A stretch of DNA of 64,000 nt from Vesta saturnalis. Its lineage: Eukaryota; Arthropoda; Insecta; Coleoptera; Lampyridae. The notes beneath the pieces were generated by a model. It saw nothing but the letters and a program-made list of their open reading frames with translations. It did no database searches and was not told where the DNA came from. The translations under genes were made by a program, and so were the position numbers. The stretch covers positions 352,001-416,000 of the forward strand of contig JARFJB010001978.1 in assembly GCA_036346205.1 (NCBI GenBank), in the 5' to 3' direction. Positions 34,101-44,099 of the stretch are shown here, piece after piece (within the stretch, counting starts at the first letter, position 1; each line of letters starts with the position of its first letter).

Positions 34101-37100
34101 TCGTAAACACCTCATGTATCTAATGGTATTTGGCATTTAGAGGTTTTCTAATTTTAATACTGCTTTTGTAAGGTATTTTTGTATTATGCTTTTGTAATAT
34201 TTTACCAATATTATTCGTTGTGTTTGCAATGAAAGGTAAAATGGCAAACTTATTTGAAGTTGTAGATTTATCATCCGTAGGAGTCATTTGTTTAGGTTGA
34301 AATAACTTTTAATTTATTGTATGTTTAAGCCATTATGTATGAAGGCCTTTTCAAGATAGTTTAATTCATGTTGTAGTTTATCTGGATGACAACTCTTTGT
34401 GGCACGGTTGTACAAAGTTCGTATCTTACTAAACATTTGCGCTGGATGATGGTGTGATGAAGCATTAATATAATAATCTGTATTAGTTAGCTTACGATAT
34501 ACGGATGTACGGAATGCGTTAGGCTTCCATTTGGTTTTCTTTCAGTTAGAACATCAAGGAGTGGAAGACAGCCATCTTTTTCTTTTTCTATTTTAAAGTT
34601 AATGTTTGTATGTTGATTGTTTAAATGATTTAGGAACAACTTTAATTCGTCTTAACCAAAGATGTCAATAAAAAAATATTAGGCCGCTGCTATGCAATAT
34701 CTATACTATATTTTACTTGGGAAACGAATTTAAATTAATTGACGCAATCTAATCAATGCCGCCCTAAATGTTTAAATTGCCGTCCATCGTTTTCGATGAC
34801 CTTAAGCATCCTTTTCCGTATAGACCAAGCTGCACTCTCTAGTGAAGCAACTGAATAGTTTGCATACATTCCCTTATTCGTCCAGTTATGTTATCCCGTG
34901 TAGTGGTCCCGGTTGCTGGACTTCTCGCATCCAGTGCGTATTCTTGACCAATTGTGAGTATTATGGAGATTAGCACCACCATTAATATGAAGGTGGCCTC
35001 ATCTGTTCACAATATGCGTGAAAGAGCTTGCCTATGATCCTGATTGAGAATGTTTTGAACGGTTGTTTGAGTTACTCTTAGGTCCTGCGCAATAGTTCTA
35101 GTACTTAGGTGAGGATTAAACTGGACATAAGCTAAAACATTAATAATGTTCTCTTTGGTGCATCCCCTGCATCGTATGCGGTATACGGGAAAATGAACGT
35201 TTCCAGTGGTTAGCAAACGATGTATAACTCGAAGAAAAACTTTGTTTACTCTGGTGGCGCCTATTAGGATATTACTGCGCATATACCGTTGCAGCAACTG
35301 TAGCATTTCTCATGCATTCAAAATAAACACCTATCGTGTCAAATAATTCTTCGTTGATATAAAGCATTGTAAGACTAAAACACAACGCAACACGAACAAT
35401 AAGAGAAAAACTCAAACAACACAAAAAACTCGGACAATAACACGAAACAGTACCAATTCGTTTGAGAAAATCAAGGACAAGCTTTGAAAAATAGCGCACT
35501 AAGTAACACTGACATGAAACTAAAATGTTTTAATATTTTGATTTATTGCCTTCAATTTCCTTTCACAGCCTACTAATTTTTATGACGGATGCCTTCGCTA
35601 AGAAATGATTATTATTTACCTAGCTAGTATTTTATTCTTTTCTTGTGCATAAATTGTCGGTTTTGAGAAAGAAGGCGGTTTTCATCAATATGTTAGTACT
35701 TTCATTTTCTTGTTATTACCTTAGAAGGCAATAATAGTAAATTTACTTTTTTGAGAAATATTGGTTTTGTGATTGGTAGTGATATTTTAAATGTTGAAAA
35801 ACTTTTTTCCAAGACCTGTTTCCTGTTTTTTTTTATGGAAGCATCCGAGACCGCAGGATGTCAAGTTTGTTTTTTTTTTATAGCGTCATTTATATATTAT
35901 CGGCGCTCCGCTGCGCGCTCCGCGCTCGAAGTTTACAAGCCCGGAATACAGAAGACTCTACCGAAGGTTCCGTGTTAGGGAGTCTCCTACACGGGAGGAG
36001 CTTGCCCGCCTTTACAAGATCGGAACGGGCTCCTATACTGACTAGAAATTTGGTTTTTTTTCACTGTTTTTTCCAAAAAAAATCTTCTTATCCGTCATTA
36101 CGCGGAAGATTAAGGTTAAAAATAGGGTTTGCTTATTTTTTTACTGACCTGTCGTACTGGTTACTATAATATTACGACCCGAAAGCTAAAAAAAGAAAAA
36201 AAGATAAGAAGTTGCCGTTTGCGCTGACTTTTTAGGAATTTTGTCCTCTATTTAAGTATGTAAAAAGAGACATAGTGTACGATTTAAAAAATTCATAATG
36301 TGCAATAATTGCTGTAATGTCAAACAGCGTCCTTTAGCTACCACGGCAATATCTATTTGGGCAATGTTTATGCAGAAGATTAATAAATAAGAAGAAATCT
36401 TTTAAACGAGACCTAGTTTGTTCAATTCCGTTAACTCATACCGAAGGTATTGCCATTTAAATATAAACATGTTTGACGTTTCCTCGACATTATATTTTAT
36501 AAAAAAGAGCAAAATACGTTAAGAAAAAAAGTCAAAAATGTTCCAGTGTTTACTATGGAAATATTTAAAATATATCTTTACTTGCATATTTTCTGAGAAA
36601 GGACCCGTTTTATGATTGCTCATAACAGTTGCGCCCCCTAGCGACCATCTTTCGAACTGACAATAATTTCCAACTATTTCTCTTGGTCGATTTACCTATT
36701 AGTATCTTTTGTTTTCAATATTGTCAGATTGACAGTTCCCGAGATGTAGCTGCAGTTACAGTGACATGTACACTGTATTCTTAGTTAGCCACCCGGTACA
36801 TTCCTTGTTGGTTAATTTGGAAACTTTAGAAGATGTAATATATGCACTGTGTTACACATATACATTTTCCTTACATTAACACATATGGTCTTTAGATAAG
36901 TAGGTACAAAGCCTTTCTGAGTATGGAAATCTCCAAAGAAGCATTGATTACAATTTGTAAAAAAAAAATAAGCCAGGAGTAATGGTCCTATGCAAGGGAA
37001 AATCTACTACACATACTTGTACTTGTTTTTTTTCAAATTTGTGACCTAAATAAATAACCTTAAGGGAGAAAAAGTAAGCATTTCTTGAAGCGAACCCATT

Positions 37101-40100
37101 CTGTAAACCCTTAAATAAATTAAGAAATCCTTTATATTAACTAATCTTTGCCATTAATCATTGCCGTTTTTGAAATAAATTTAACGTAACTAATACTATA
37201 AGGATAATACAATATGCTTAAGTGAGTACTCAGTAATAAACAATATTGTTATCTTTAATTAAAATGTTTCATTGAGTGTCTTAATGTGTCTGTTGCTGTA
37301 CTCTGTGAATCATTACATCAAACTAAGTGGAAAGCAACAGTATAATTATATCTCTCAGGAAGCATTTCGTTAATGAAACCTTAACTAATCAATAAATGTT
37401 CTATATAGAAGGAGGAAATATTTTATCTATATCTTACTTTAATTTGCAATTTAATACTCTATATATAAAACTTGTGTCTTAGAAGTCTAATTTCACGAAA
37501 TTTTCCATATTGTTGGGTATGACTCATTCTTAAGATTACACGAACTAAGAATTAGACGATGTAAGTCTTCATTAAATCAGCAAAGTATCTTTTAGTTAAT
37601 ACTTTTTAGCGGCAGATGTCCCCACATAAATTTCCATAAAATGTCAAAGAAAGTTGAAAATTATTGAATGTTTTTTTTATATTTTAAACTAGAAAAATTA
37701 TCCATTATATCCAATTGTTATAATTTAGAACATGGTTTGATTATAATTACCGTCAAATAGGGTGAAGTCGATCAAATCAGTATTTTCATTTGTATTTAAG
37801 CATAATAGCAACACTGCATTACAAATCAGCTGATTCTTATTTACATTCGTGTGGCGAACCATCCATTGTACCGGTGTTGTTGATTAATTGTGTAAAGTGA
37901 GTTTTCCAAAACTAATTAAATAGTAAAAGAGCAATATTTCTCAATCTTTATAATATGTGAAATCAAATAGTTGCACAGCCAAATCAGTGATTCACAATCA
38001 GACACGCTAATTTATTTTTTGTGTGGTTTCAATGTAATTTTTGTGTGTAGAAACAAAACAACGGGGTGAAATGGATCACTTGGTTTTCGCTGTAGTTTGT
38101 TAGGTTTTGAGGTTATGTTTAAAGCAATTTGTTTTTGTATGATTTTTTTACATATTAATTTTGCGCGCTAGCATATAAGGGGTGTCGGGCAGGGTGGGGG
38201 CGAATTGTATTTTATTATTTTCATTTTTTATAGATACCATGAAAATACATAACGAAGCTGGTTGCTTATGGCAAAAAAACTACGATCCCATGTATCTAGA
38301 GGTGCGCTAGATGCCGTGCGCAAAAAAAGACAGCATGTGAAAAGCGTCAGAAAGATTTGCAGTTACGACACTTAACAATCACTATCATGCGTCAGCTCTC
38401 TTGACAAATGGTGGTCAACCTGCTCTTGACGAGCTGAAACTTTGTTAGTGAATACTTTGCAAACCTGTGCTGAGTGGGGTTTCTCATTAAATCCCATTGA
38501 TATTAGGCGAATCACGCAGCAATATTTAAATAGTCGCGGCATCACTGAAAAGCGATTTAAAAATAATATGCCAGAAGAAGGGTGGCTTAATGGTCTGATG
38601 AAGAGGCACCCTCAACTTACAGTCAAGTTCTTGCGGTGAATACAAATCGACTGAGAGCCGCTATAACATACGAGAATGTTGAGGAATATTTCCGAAATGT
38701 GGCGGATATAAACAGATATATCCCACCACAAAACGTTGTGAACTATGACGAAACAAACTTCGTTCACGATCCCAGAGCGGTTAAAGCGGTAATGAAGAAA
38801 GGAAGTAAACACGCCTACACGACACTTGACAGCACAAAAAGCAGCACAACAGTTATGTTCGCAATAGCTGCTGATGGGACTCGTCTTCCTACTTATACAG
38901 TATACAAAGCCAAACATATTTATGAAGGTCTCCAAAGGAATGGTTTGATTCTGAATTGTTTGACGATTGGTTCAGGACCGTAGCACTTCCATTTTTCCGA
39001 AAATTAGAAGGAACCAAGTTGCTTGTTAGAGATAACTTGTAAAGTCATATTACTGTTCAGTATCATTGAAGATTGCGAAAACAACAACATTAAGTTTGTC
39101 TTACTCCCCACATGCACCAGGCACTGGACGTGGCACATTTTCGTCCTCTTAAAGCATCATGGAAAGAGCACTGAACTAAAAGAATAGGGGAGTTTTACCA
39201 AGCACTATACTTCCACGGTTGAAGGACTTGGGGATCGCGAAATGAACAATATAGTCCCCTTCAATCCCGATGCTGTTCTTGCAAAAATAAAAAAAGAGCC
39301 TACTACGAACTCAATACTGGGCCTAATGATGCTCCAAAGCGAAGAAAAAGACCAAACATAGCCGCTGGCAAAAGCATAGGCACAGAAGATTTGGAAAAAG
39401 AGAACCAGAGCAGTTGCAAGCAACCCAAAACACGTAAGAGACAAATAAGCGACAGCGAAGAGGAAGATAACTTATAGACATTGGAGGCGGAGGAACAGCA
39501 TATCAACACAAATGATTATGAAATTGGAGAAAGTTCTGCTGAGCCAGCCAACATTATTCTTGATTTATCCCGGAGCTGGGATGGACAATTTATCATCACA
39601 AAATATGAAACAAATAAGAGAGATTGATTTTATATCGCTAAAATCATTGAAATATCAGGGACTGAGATAGTTGTAAGTACACATCGTAAACATCCATCCA
39701 TGAAATCTTTGTTTTTCATTTATCCAAATATTCCGGATGCGTCTGTCATAAACAAGGAACGGATTGTCCGACAAGTTAATTTAAAATCAGTAAAGCGGGG
39801 CAAACATTTCTTCTCGCTTAGAAAAAACGAAATGGACACGCTCCATTGAGAAACTTTTGTGTGTTCATCCATTTCGCAATTTTCTTGAATTTTTGGTTTT
39901 ATTCTTGCTTGTATTTTTATTTTTAAGTATAGTGTGTTTATTTAAGGTTTATGTCATTAAGAAATCAATGGCTGTGTAAAGCTTTTCCAAAGAATAAACG
40001 TTTATATTTCCTTAATTTGTGTTTTATTGCAAAATTCTGCAAATGTAGGTGGTACCTTAGTACCTACGTAGCATTTTTTTTTTATTTTTTACTGATCGAC

Positions 40101-43100
40101 TTCATCCCGAACAATCCTAAAGTGGGAAATATGAATTTTAAATTGGGTGATCGATTTCACCCCGAACCCTGGGGTGAAGTCGATCACCTTTTAATTCAAA
40201 ATAAAAAAAATGCATCTATGACCTTGCTCCAGTCACCAATCGACGACCTAAGTATCAAGGAAGTTATATTTTTAATCGCATTAAAATATAATTATTTGTT
40301 ATTTAGTTATCTCAAGAAAACGTATTTTTTTGATCGAATTCGCCCCGTTTGACGATACATACTATCATAATACATAATTTGTATATTTGTAAGTAAACAA
40401 ATATTTTATTTTTTGTTGATTATGAATGGAATCGTTTCAGGTAGAAAAATTGATAAAAGTTGCAATTAGTTTGTTATTCTCAAGATTTATAACAACCCTT
40501 CTGGAAGCATATTTATTGCTTTGTAATCGACACAATTCTTGTGGATACTTTACGATAACATAATTATCGATACATTTGTGATAATTTCATTCTTGTAGAA
40601 GAAAGTGTGTACAGTGTAATGTAGTTCGAAGTTCAACGAAATTATAGATGTTTAATGTTTTAATGCAGCACATAGTTTAAATAGATTTCATATTGCTCCA
40701 AGTTAAATGTAACGCAATTTACATAAATCAGTCCACCTAGTGTAGCGTTATCAATAAGTTATGTAAAAATTAGAACATTTATATTACATTGGAATTAAAA
40801 CATAAATTAAAAAAAAAATATTTATTATCCATATTTATTTTACATGGCCATCGCTAAATTTGAAAGTATGTCTTCTTATATTTTTGTTGTAGTGTTCTTT
40901 GCAGTTTGCTCACACACCAGTTCAATTGGATTAAATTGACAGTAATTTGGTGGTAACCGTAATACTCAGTGTCCACACTTGTGTGCTATTTCATCTATTT
41001 CGTACATCTTTAGTATGGCATTATCTGCAACTAATTGCAGTAACTCTTTTTTAAACATGCATAAGCTATGTTGTGCTTTAAAAGAAAATTACATATTTCT
41101 TCCTTCTTAGATGAATTATTTGGAATTTTTCTAGAAGTTTGGAATGATAATTAGCATTGTCCATTACATTTAAAAATGGTTCGTTTAAGTTTGCAATTAA
41201 ATTATTTTCAAACCGTTTGGACACAACTCCGCACACATATATCCACTTTGTGACTTTGTAGAAAACAAAAGTGAAGCGGATATAAATCCATCTTCATTAA
41301 CTGCATGAACAGCTAAGTCTAAAAAATACAGTTATTATATTAGGAATTATAATGTAATAACTAAATTACAATAAATCTTTTTCCTTCACCATTGGCTTCT
41401 TCTTCACGTTTTCCTTAGATTTATCATACCAGCTCCTTTTGTGCGTTCCTCGACTGAAAATCCAAGTATCATCTAAGAATACAGGATTTTATAATTTTTC
41501 TTCTTTATTTTTGTAATATTCTCTTAAGACTCGTACGCGATTAGCAGCAATATGTGATTGTTGCAGTAAACCTCTCCTACCATCATCTACTTTAGATGAA
41601 AATCCAATGGAATGTAAGAGACGTCTTGAACTTGATGTACTGAAATCGAAAACTTGACTATTGCTTAATTCTTTTTTAATGATGCCTGCGTAACATGTAT
41701 ATCTACAAAAACAGGTATATTACTAGACATGTCTTGCATGTTTGTATTTAGATTTTGAATGCATTTCATCCTTCACGTAGTCATCAATTTCGGTGGACTT
41801 AGATTTCGTACGTTTTCTCCGCTTAGCTGGTGACTGTGACGGTTTATTTATTTTTTGGGCTTCTGTAACCCTTTTTTTTATAGCACTAACTGTATTTATT
41901 ACTAACCACACATGCTTCAAACATGCGCTAAAAGTAATCCTTCCAAGTATCATATTTTACACAATACTGTACTATGTACCTGCATAACATATTCAAATGG
42001 AACGATTGCCCCTTAATTGTCACGGTCCCGTTCAAAATAATTAAGCACGTTCATAACTACGAGTTGCGCTTGAGATTTAAGGTGCTTATTACGTAGCATA
42101 CCTAAAATTTTGTAAATTTTTATGTAAATTATGTAAAAATGTTACCAAATTATCGATAATACAAGTTAGTTTTGAACAAAACTGTTTTTTTTTATAAAAA
42201 GTAAAGCCAAAACGCATAAACAATAATTTCAAAAAATGACAGGAGTGGCAGATGCTGCTTCTTAATCACGACACACGTTTTAGTGCGCTAATATGAATTG
42301 TACAGCAGGGTTATGTTTTTATGGCCATCCTTCTCTAATTCATGTAGTTGAGAGAGAGAGAGAAAATATGCAATTTTATTATAGTTTTACATCGATGAGT
42401 CATACCCAACTTTATTTGAATCAAACTTTATATCTGTTAAATGTTGCATTTTGACATTTCCATTTTCTTTAAGCTTGTGGTTCTGAAAAAAGTTAATAAC
42501 AATAAATAGTTACTTTTTTACAACTTTGTGTCATATTAACTATGTGAGAACATATTACACATTTTGGTATTAATCAACTCAACATTTTTTTCAACTGTAG
42601 TTTTAGTTATAATATTATCTATATTTACATCAAATAATAATAAATTTATCATCCAGTTTCAAAAGATAATATACATATTATCTGTTACATCATTTCACTG
42701 TTATACCTTAGACAATTTTGGGTTAAATTGCATATCACTAATTACATAACATTATTCTTTATTGAAACTAAATTTTCATTTATTGTTATTTTGTTGTTTA
42801 AGGTACAAGAGCTGAAGTTGAACTAGGCCGGATTTTGATAAGAAAAGGTTGGAAAAGATCTAGCTACGTGGTAACTACTAAAATATATTGGAGCACAAGG
42901 TATTAAAAATATAATGTTTAAGAATAATTAGAAATAAGTATTAGAAACGATTATAGATCAGAAGAGCGGGGATTGTCACGTAAGCATATAATTGAAAGTG
43001 TTAAGGCAAGTTTGCTTCGTTTACAGCTCGCTTATATCGATGTTGTTATTGTACACAAAGCCGATCCGATGTGCCCAATGGAAGGTCAGGAAAAAAATTA

Positions 43101-43968
43101 TCTTATTTAATAAACTTAGATGAATGATTTTTGTAATAGAAATTGTTCGAGCAATGCATTACGTGATATCACAAGGTTGGGCAATGTATTGGGGCACCGC
43201 CAGATGGTCTCCTGTAGAAATTATGGAAGCTTATACAAATTCAAGACAGTTTAATTGTATCACACCTATTGTAGAACAAGCTGAGTATCATATGTTTTGC
43301 AGAGAAAAAACAGAATTGTACATTCCAGAGTTATATAACAAAATAGGCGTTGGTAATAGATTTCATACTTCCGCGATCGTGATAAATGTTTTCCTTTAAA
43401 ATAGGTTTAATGGCATGGTCACCAATAACAATGGGGTTAGCACAAGGTAAAGAAGATGGCGGGGTTCAATTGTTTTCTCGCTATAGTTTTAGGAGTAAAT
43501 ATCGTTCTTTTTCATGGACTGAAGATGAAACCTCAACGAATAAAGAAGTAAAAACGTAAAGTTGTTTTTTATGCACTATTAACACGTTTTAATAGGGTTT
43601 TACGTGGGTGAAAGAAAAAGTGCAACCTGAAGAAACAAGAAAGCAGTCAGAAAAAATAAGAGAATTGAATGTCTTATCTGAACGTTTAGGATGTACTTTA
43701 GCACAATTATCTATAGCATGGTGTTTGAAGAATGAATCTGTACAATGCTTACTATTAGGTGCTACTTCAACTGATCAATTGTATGATAATATCCAATCAC
43801 TTCAGGTAAGCTGTTTGCAAACATTTCGTTATACTTTATAGGTAAGTATTCACACCTTTTTTTTAGCTTATTCCAAAATTAAATACAAATATGGTAGCGG
43901 AAATTGAACGAATTTTAGAAAATAAACCAACGAGACCGCCCATGGTGTCAACTTTAGCGCTTAGATGA
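26493..43968 (+). CDS. Hk: Hyperkinetic-type voltage-gated K+ channel beta subunit (spliced, 5' end missing)
   Basis: Exons: 26493-26734, 26792-26902, 42803-42899, 42957-43084, 43140-43352, 43405-43547, 43596-43805, 43867-43968. All junctions are GT-AG and phases agree throughout. The protein is a cytoplasmic aldo-keto reductase-fold beta subunit that docks on Shaker-type channels and binds NADP(H). Visible motifs: LRYRNLGKSGLRVSNIGLGT (core start), FDLSEAHSGTRAEVELG, VVTTKIYWSTRSEERGLSRK, VHKADPMCPMEE, MYWGTARWSPVEIMEAY, QFNCITPIVEQAEYHMFCRE, GLMAWSPITMG, LSIAWCLK and LLGATSTDQLYDNIQSLQ. It ends ENKPTRPPMVSTLALR. About 413 residues are present. The Tyr position of the AKR tetrad is His (SEAHSG) as in Drosophila Hk, as recalled. 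The second intron (15.9 kb) is full of transposons. Confidence 0.95.
26792..26902 (+). CDS. Hk: Hk exon b (first beta-strand/helix of the barrel)
   Basis: Acceptor 'tatttttag'; encodes GTWPIFGPGVTEEQAEQIVS through NVFDLSEAHSG. Contains the AKR tetrad Asp (FDLSE) and the His that replaces the usual Tyr. Donor GTAAAT at 26903, followed 11 nt later by a hAT insertion. Confidence 0.93.
27482..27531. repeat. (AAT)n microsatellite inside the hAT
   Basis: About 16 uninterrupted AAT/TAA units. Confidence 0.95.
27878..30412 (+). pseudogene. hAT transposase (ZMYM1/DUF4371-like) pseudogene
   Basis: The ATG at 27878 gives MSNSSSFANFLKRRKFDENA and a Ser-rich linker. Then SNWLCYSSKEEGAFCKYCVFF (TTF-type zinc finger with CKYC) lies near 28155-28225. 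GCDGASNMVRKFNGVQALVR (about 28838-28898) is the DUF4371/hAT core box, and HCAAHTLDSAV follows. ATHWTSEYDAVQDFLELF lies near 29093-29150. The C-terminal dimerisation piece is RLNVLAIMSILWELSISEDE to PRRLDFVLK, ending in TAA at 30410-30412. Many stops, frameshifts and an internal duplication make it inactive. Confidence 0.85.
29322..30194 (+). repeat. tandem duplication (454/419 bp) inside the hAT, each copy with a TA tract
   Basis: 'tgttttatgtttaaaagtgttacgcc' at 29322 recurs at 29776. Both copies read through 'gaacagcgaaattt', a TA microsatellite (29557-29640 and 30009-30058), 'cctatacacctaaaatattttaaaatctg' and 'acgtacccaaatgtttt'. The copies are nearly identical except for TA tract length and a few indels, so the duplication is recent. 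Confidence 0.92.
30525..30904. other. no gene recognised
   Basis: Intronic. Contains the related phrases 'ttacagcgataatcccattgaacg' and 'ttacagcggtaattcaactgc', suggesting a diverged short repeat. Confidence 0.4.
30906..31040 (+). pseudogene. possible Crypton/KCTD1-like N-terminal scrap
   Basis: ATG then KRFSKSS, a stop, then ESIDSNIEKSVPKNTMKNQA. 'RF....(D)E......N.PKNT' is the usual start of the helical N-terminal domain in Crypton-related and KCTD1/QRICH-type insect proteins. Only about 40 residues, so weak. Confidence 0.3.
31119..31146. repeat. (TA)n microsatellite
   Basis: Fourteen TA units. Confidence 0.9.
31147..33200. other. intronic, no gene recognised; contains a (CT)n tract
   Basis: 31840-32440 is pyrimidine-rich on the plus strand and gives long Phe/Leu/Val-rich ORFs on that strand (for example 31978-32391). 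Two overlapping frames are open, which points to composition rather than coding. A (TC)n run lies at 32540-32563. Confidence 0.5.
33208..33500. repeat. two-copy tandem repeat, period ~174 bp
   Basis: 'ttaacctct[a/g]tct[g/a]ac…gaagtt.taaacgtc…gacata.attattgtttttgttt' at 33208-33325 recurs at 33382-33497 with about 85% identity by eye. It lies just beyond the tail of the minus-strand PLE-3 and may belong to its terminal repeat. Confidence 0.8.
33600..34680 (-). pseudogene. Penelope-like element fragment (PLE-3): RT thumb and GIY-YIG
   Basis: Minus strand, in order from high to low coordinates. KEKDGCLPLLDVL…RKPNGSLTHSVYRK lies near 34510-34600, TDYYINASSHHHPAQMF near 34430-34485, IRTLYNRATK… and HELNYLEKAFI near 34345-34420. 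Then a GIY-YIG domain VYEVLCSCGTAYIGETRSN near 34050-34110, with HLRLLHPTKPAITQHAV. The catalytic RT core (YxDD) is not present, so the element is 5' truncated and frameshifted. A hammerhead-like tail lies at 33660-33712. Confidence 0.82.
33660..33712 (-). other. hammerhead-like motif in the PLE-3 tail (tentative)
   Basis: The minus strand reads CGCCTGACGAA, then GGACAG-AGTAT-CTGTCT (six pairs including one G-U), then GAAAGTTTGCG. CTGACGA and GAAA match the hammerhead core exactly and sit on either side of a stem II-like hairpin, with one extra A before it. A convincing stem III with the A15.1-U16.1 pair was not found by eye. Confidence 0.4.
34740..35510 (-). pseudogene. internally deleted mariner-like transposase
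   Basis: Minus-strand reading: YINEELFDTIGVYFECMRNA, AATVYAQ, then (new frame) the HTH middle ENIINVLAYVQFNPHLSTRT, VTQTTVQNILNQDHRQ. The first catalytic block DEATF with MVVL-like sequence follows near 34985-35015. After it the sequence jumps to the C-terminal RKRMLKVIENDGRQFK (near 34780-34825). The segment with the second and third catalytic Asp is missing. Frameshifts are present too. Confidence 0.72.
35900..36020. other. GC-rich patch of unknown origin
   Basis: 'tcggcgctccgctgcgcgct' and the following bases are much more GC-rich than any neighbouring sequence and hold repeated GCGCTCCG units. Two overlapping plus-strand frames are open (35751-35978 and 35858-36169) but neither is recognisable. 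Confidence 0.5.
36021..37749. other. intronic, no gene recognised
   Basis: AT-rich sequence without motif-bearing ORFs. A 16-mer at 37512-37527 recurs inverted at 42395-42410. Confidence 0.5.
37750..40355 (+). mobile_element. pogo/Tigger-like element with TA flanks and subterminal GGGGTGAA..GATC repeats
   Basis: Left end CCGTCAAATAGGGTGAAGTC, right end inverted as TCGTCAAACGGGGCGAATTC, flanked by TA (37748-37749, 40356-40357). Further copies of GGGGTGAA(A/G)T(C/G)GATCA lie inside: near 38061 on the left, and at about 40095, 40147 and 40171 on the right in both orientations. Length is 2606 bp with a plus-strand transposase pseudogene. Confidence 0.82.
38236..39850 (+). pseudogene. pogo/CENP-B-like DDE_1 transposase pseudogene
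   Basis: A broken pipsqueak-type HTH region (about 38236-38430) is followed by a CENPB-type HTH: WGFSLNPIDIRRITQQYLNS and MPEEGWLNGLMKRHPQLTV (38442-38635). The nuclease reads VVNYDETNFVHDPRA (38736-38780) with the first Asp, TTVMFAIAADGTRLP, then VRDNL-stop-SHI (39026-39052) with the second Asp, and HQALDVAHFRPLKASW (near 39115-39165) with the third. A Lys/Glu-rich tail includes FNPDAVLAKIKKEPTT. Frame changes at 38637, 38980 and later and several stops make it inactive. Order and motifs fit the Tigger/Jerky-like family. Confidence 0.85.
40358..40845. other. no gene recognised
   Basis: Short intronic spacer between two transposon remnants. Confidence 0.5.
40850..41955 (-). pseudogene. insect DDE transposase remnant of the RLPP..C.FNPIEL type
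   Basis: Minus strand from 41953: AIKKRVTEAQKINKPSQSPA with a basic KRRKRTKSKSTEIDDYVKDE segment (N-terminal region). Then VFDFSTSSSRRLLHSIGFSS (near 41600-41660) and NRVRVLREYYKNKEEK (about 41495-41545). VFLDDTWIFSRGTHKRSWYD (near 41425-41485) holds the first Asp, and DNANYHS (near 41130-41170) the second. LKKELLQLVADNAIL and VLRLPPNYCQFNPIELV (near 40910-40960) hold the third acidic residue (E of PIEL). Stops and frameshifts throughout. No terminal repeats were found. Confidence 0.68.
41960..42802. other. end of the large Hk intron; no gene recognised
   Basis: AT-rich with a short (GA)n run at 42350-42364. The 61-codon ORF at 42564-42749 is low-complexity. Confidence 0.5.
42803..42899 (+). 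CDS. Hk: Hk exon c
   Basis: Acceptor 'gtttaag'; encodes TRAEVELGRILIRKGWKR and SSYVVTTKIYWST. Contains the tetrad Lys (TTK). Donor GTATTA. Confidence 0.93.
42957..43084 (+). CDS. Hk: Hk exon d
   Basis: Acceptor 'attatag'; encodes SEERGLSRKHIIESVKAS to DVVIVHKADPMCPME. The VHKADP segment aligns with the vertebrate Kv-beta stretch that carries the fourth tetrad residue. Donor GTCAGG. Confidence 0.93.
43140..43352 (+). CDS. Hk: Hk exon e
   Basis: Acceptor 'tgtaatag'; encodes IVRAMHYVISQGWAMYWGTA through ELYIPELYNKIGV, including the cofactor-contacting VEQAEYHMF segment. Donor GTAATA. Confidence 0.93.
43405..43547 (+). CDS. Hk: Hk exon f
   Basis: Acceptor 'taaaatag'; encodes GLMAWSPITMGLAQGKEDGG through SFSWTEDETSTNKE. 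Donor GTAAAA; ends in phase 0. Confidence 0.92.
43596..43805 (+). CDS. Hk: Hk exon g
   Basis: Acceptor 'tttaatag'; encodes GFTWVKEKVQPEETRKQSEK through LLGATSTDQLYDNIQSLQ, including the helix that contacts the NADP phosphate. Donor GTAAGC. Confidence 0.93.
43867..43968 (+). CDS. Hk: Hk terminal exon h
   Basis: Acceptor 'tttttttag'; encodes LIPKLNTNMVAEIERILENK and ends PTRPPMVSTLALR followed by TGA at 43966-43968, the usual C-terminus of arthropod beta subunits. Confidence 0.94.
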   Translation, partial: LIPKLNTNMVAEIERILENKPTRPPMVSTLALR

Positions 43969-44064
43969 CAATCAATGTGCCCCCCTGGCTCTATCAGGTA
44001 TCTGTATACGTTATTTATAATCTACGTATTTGATTTCCACCAAAAAATCAATGGTTTTCATGTA

Positions 44065-44070
44065 AATAAA
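44065..44070 (+). promoter_or_regulatory. Hk: candidate polyadenylation signal of Hk
   Basis: AATAAA about 100 nt after the stop codon, just before the LINE begins. AT-rich context makes chance matches likely. Confidence 0.35.
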
Positions 44071-44099
44071 TAAGGTACAGTTGGCGGATATGACCCACT

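Larger units (their letters stand above)
26903..42802 (+). other. Hk: 15.9-kb second intron of Hk, a transposon sink
   Basis: Starts GTAAAT and ends TTTAAG. It carries a hAT, a possible Crypton/KCTD1-like scrap, a PLE, a deleted mariner, a GC-rich patch, a pogo-like element and a further DDE remnant. The other six recognised introns are 48-61 nt. Confidence 0.93.

Noticed and set aside
37460..37530. TCTATATATAAAAC as a possible Helitron 5' end
   Set aside because: No partner 3' hairpin plus CTAG end and no Rep/helicase sequence was found.
39205..39509. Minus-strand ORFs of 79 and 68 codons
   Set aside because: Antisense to the Lys/Glu-rich tail of the pogo-like transposase.
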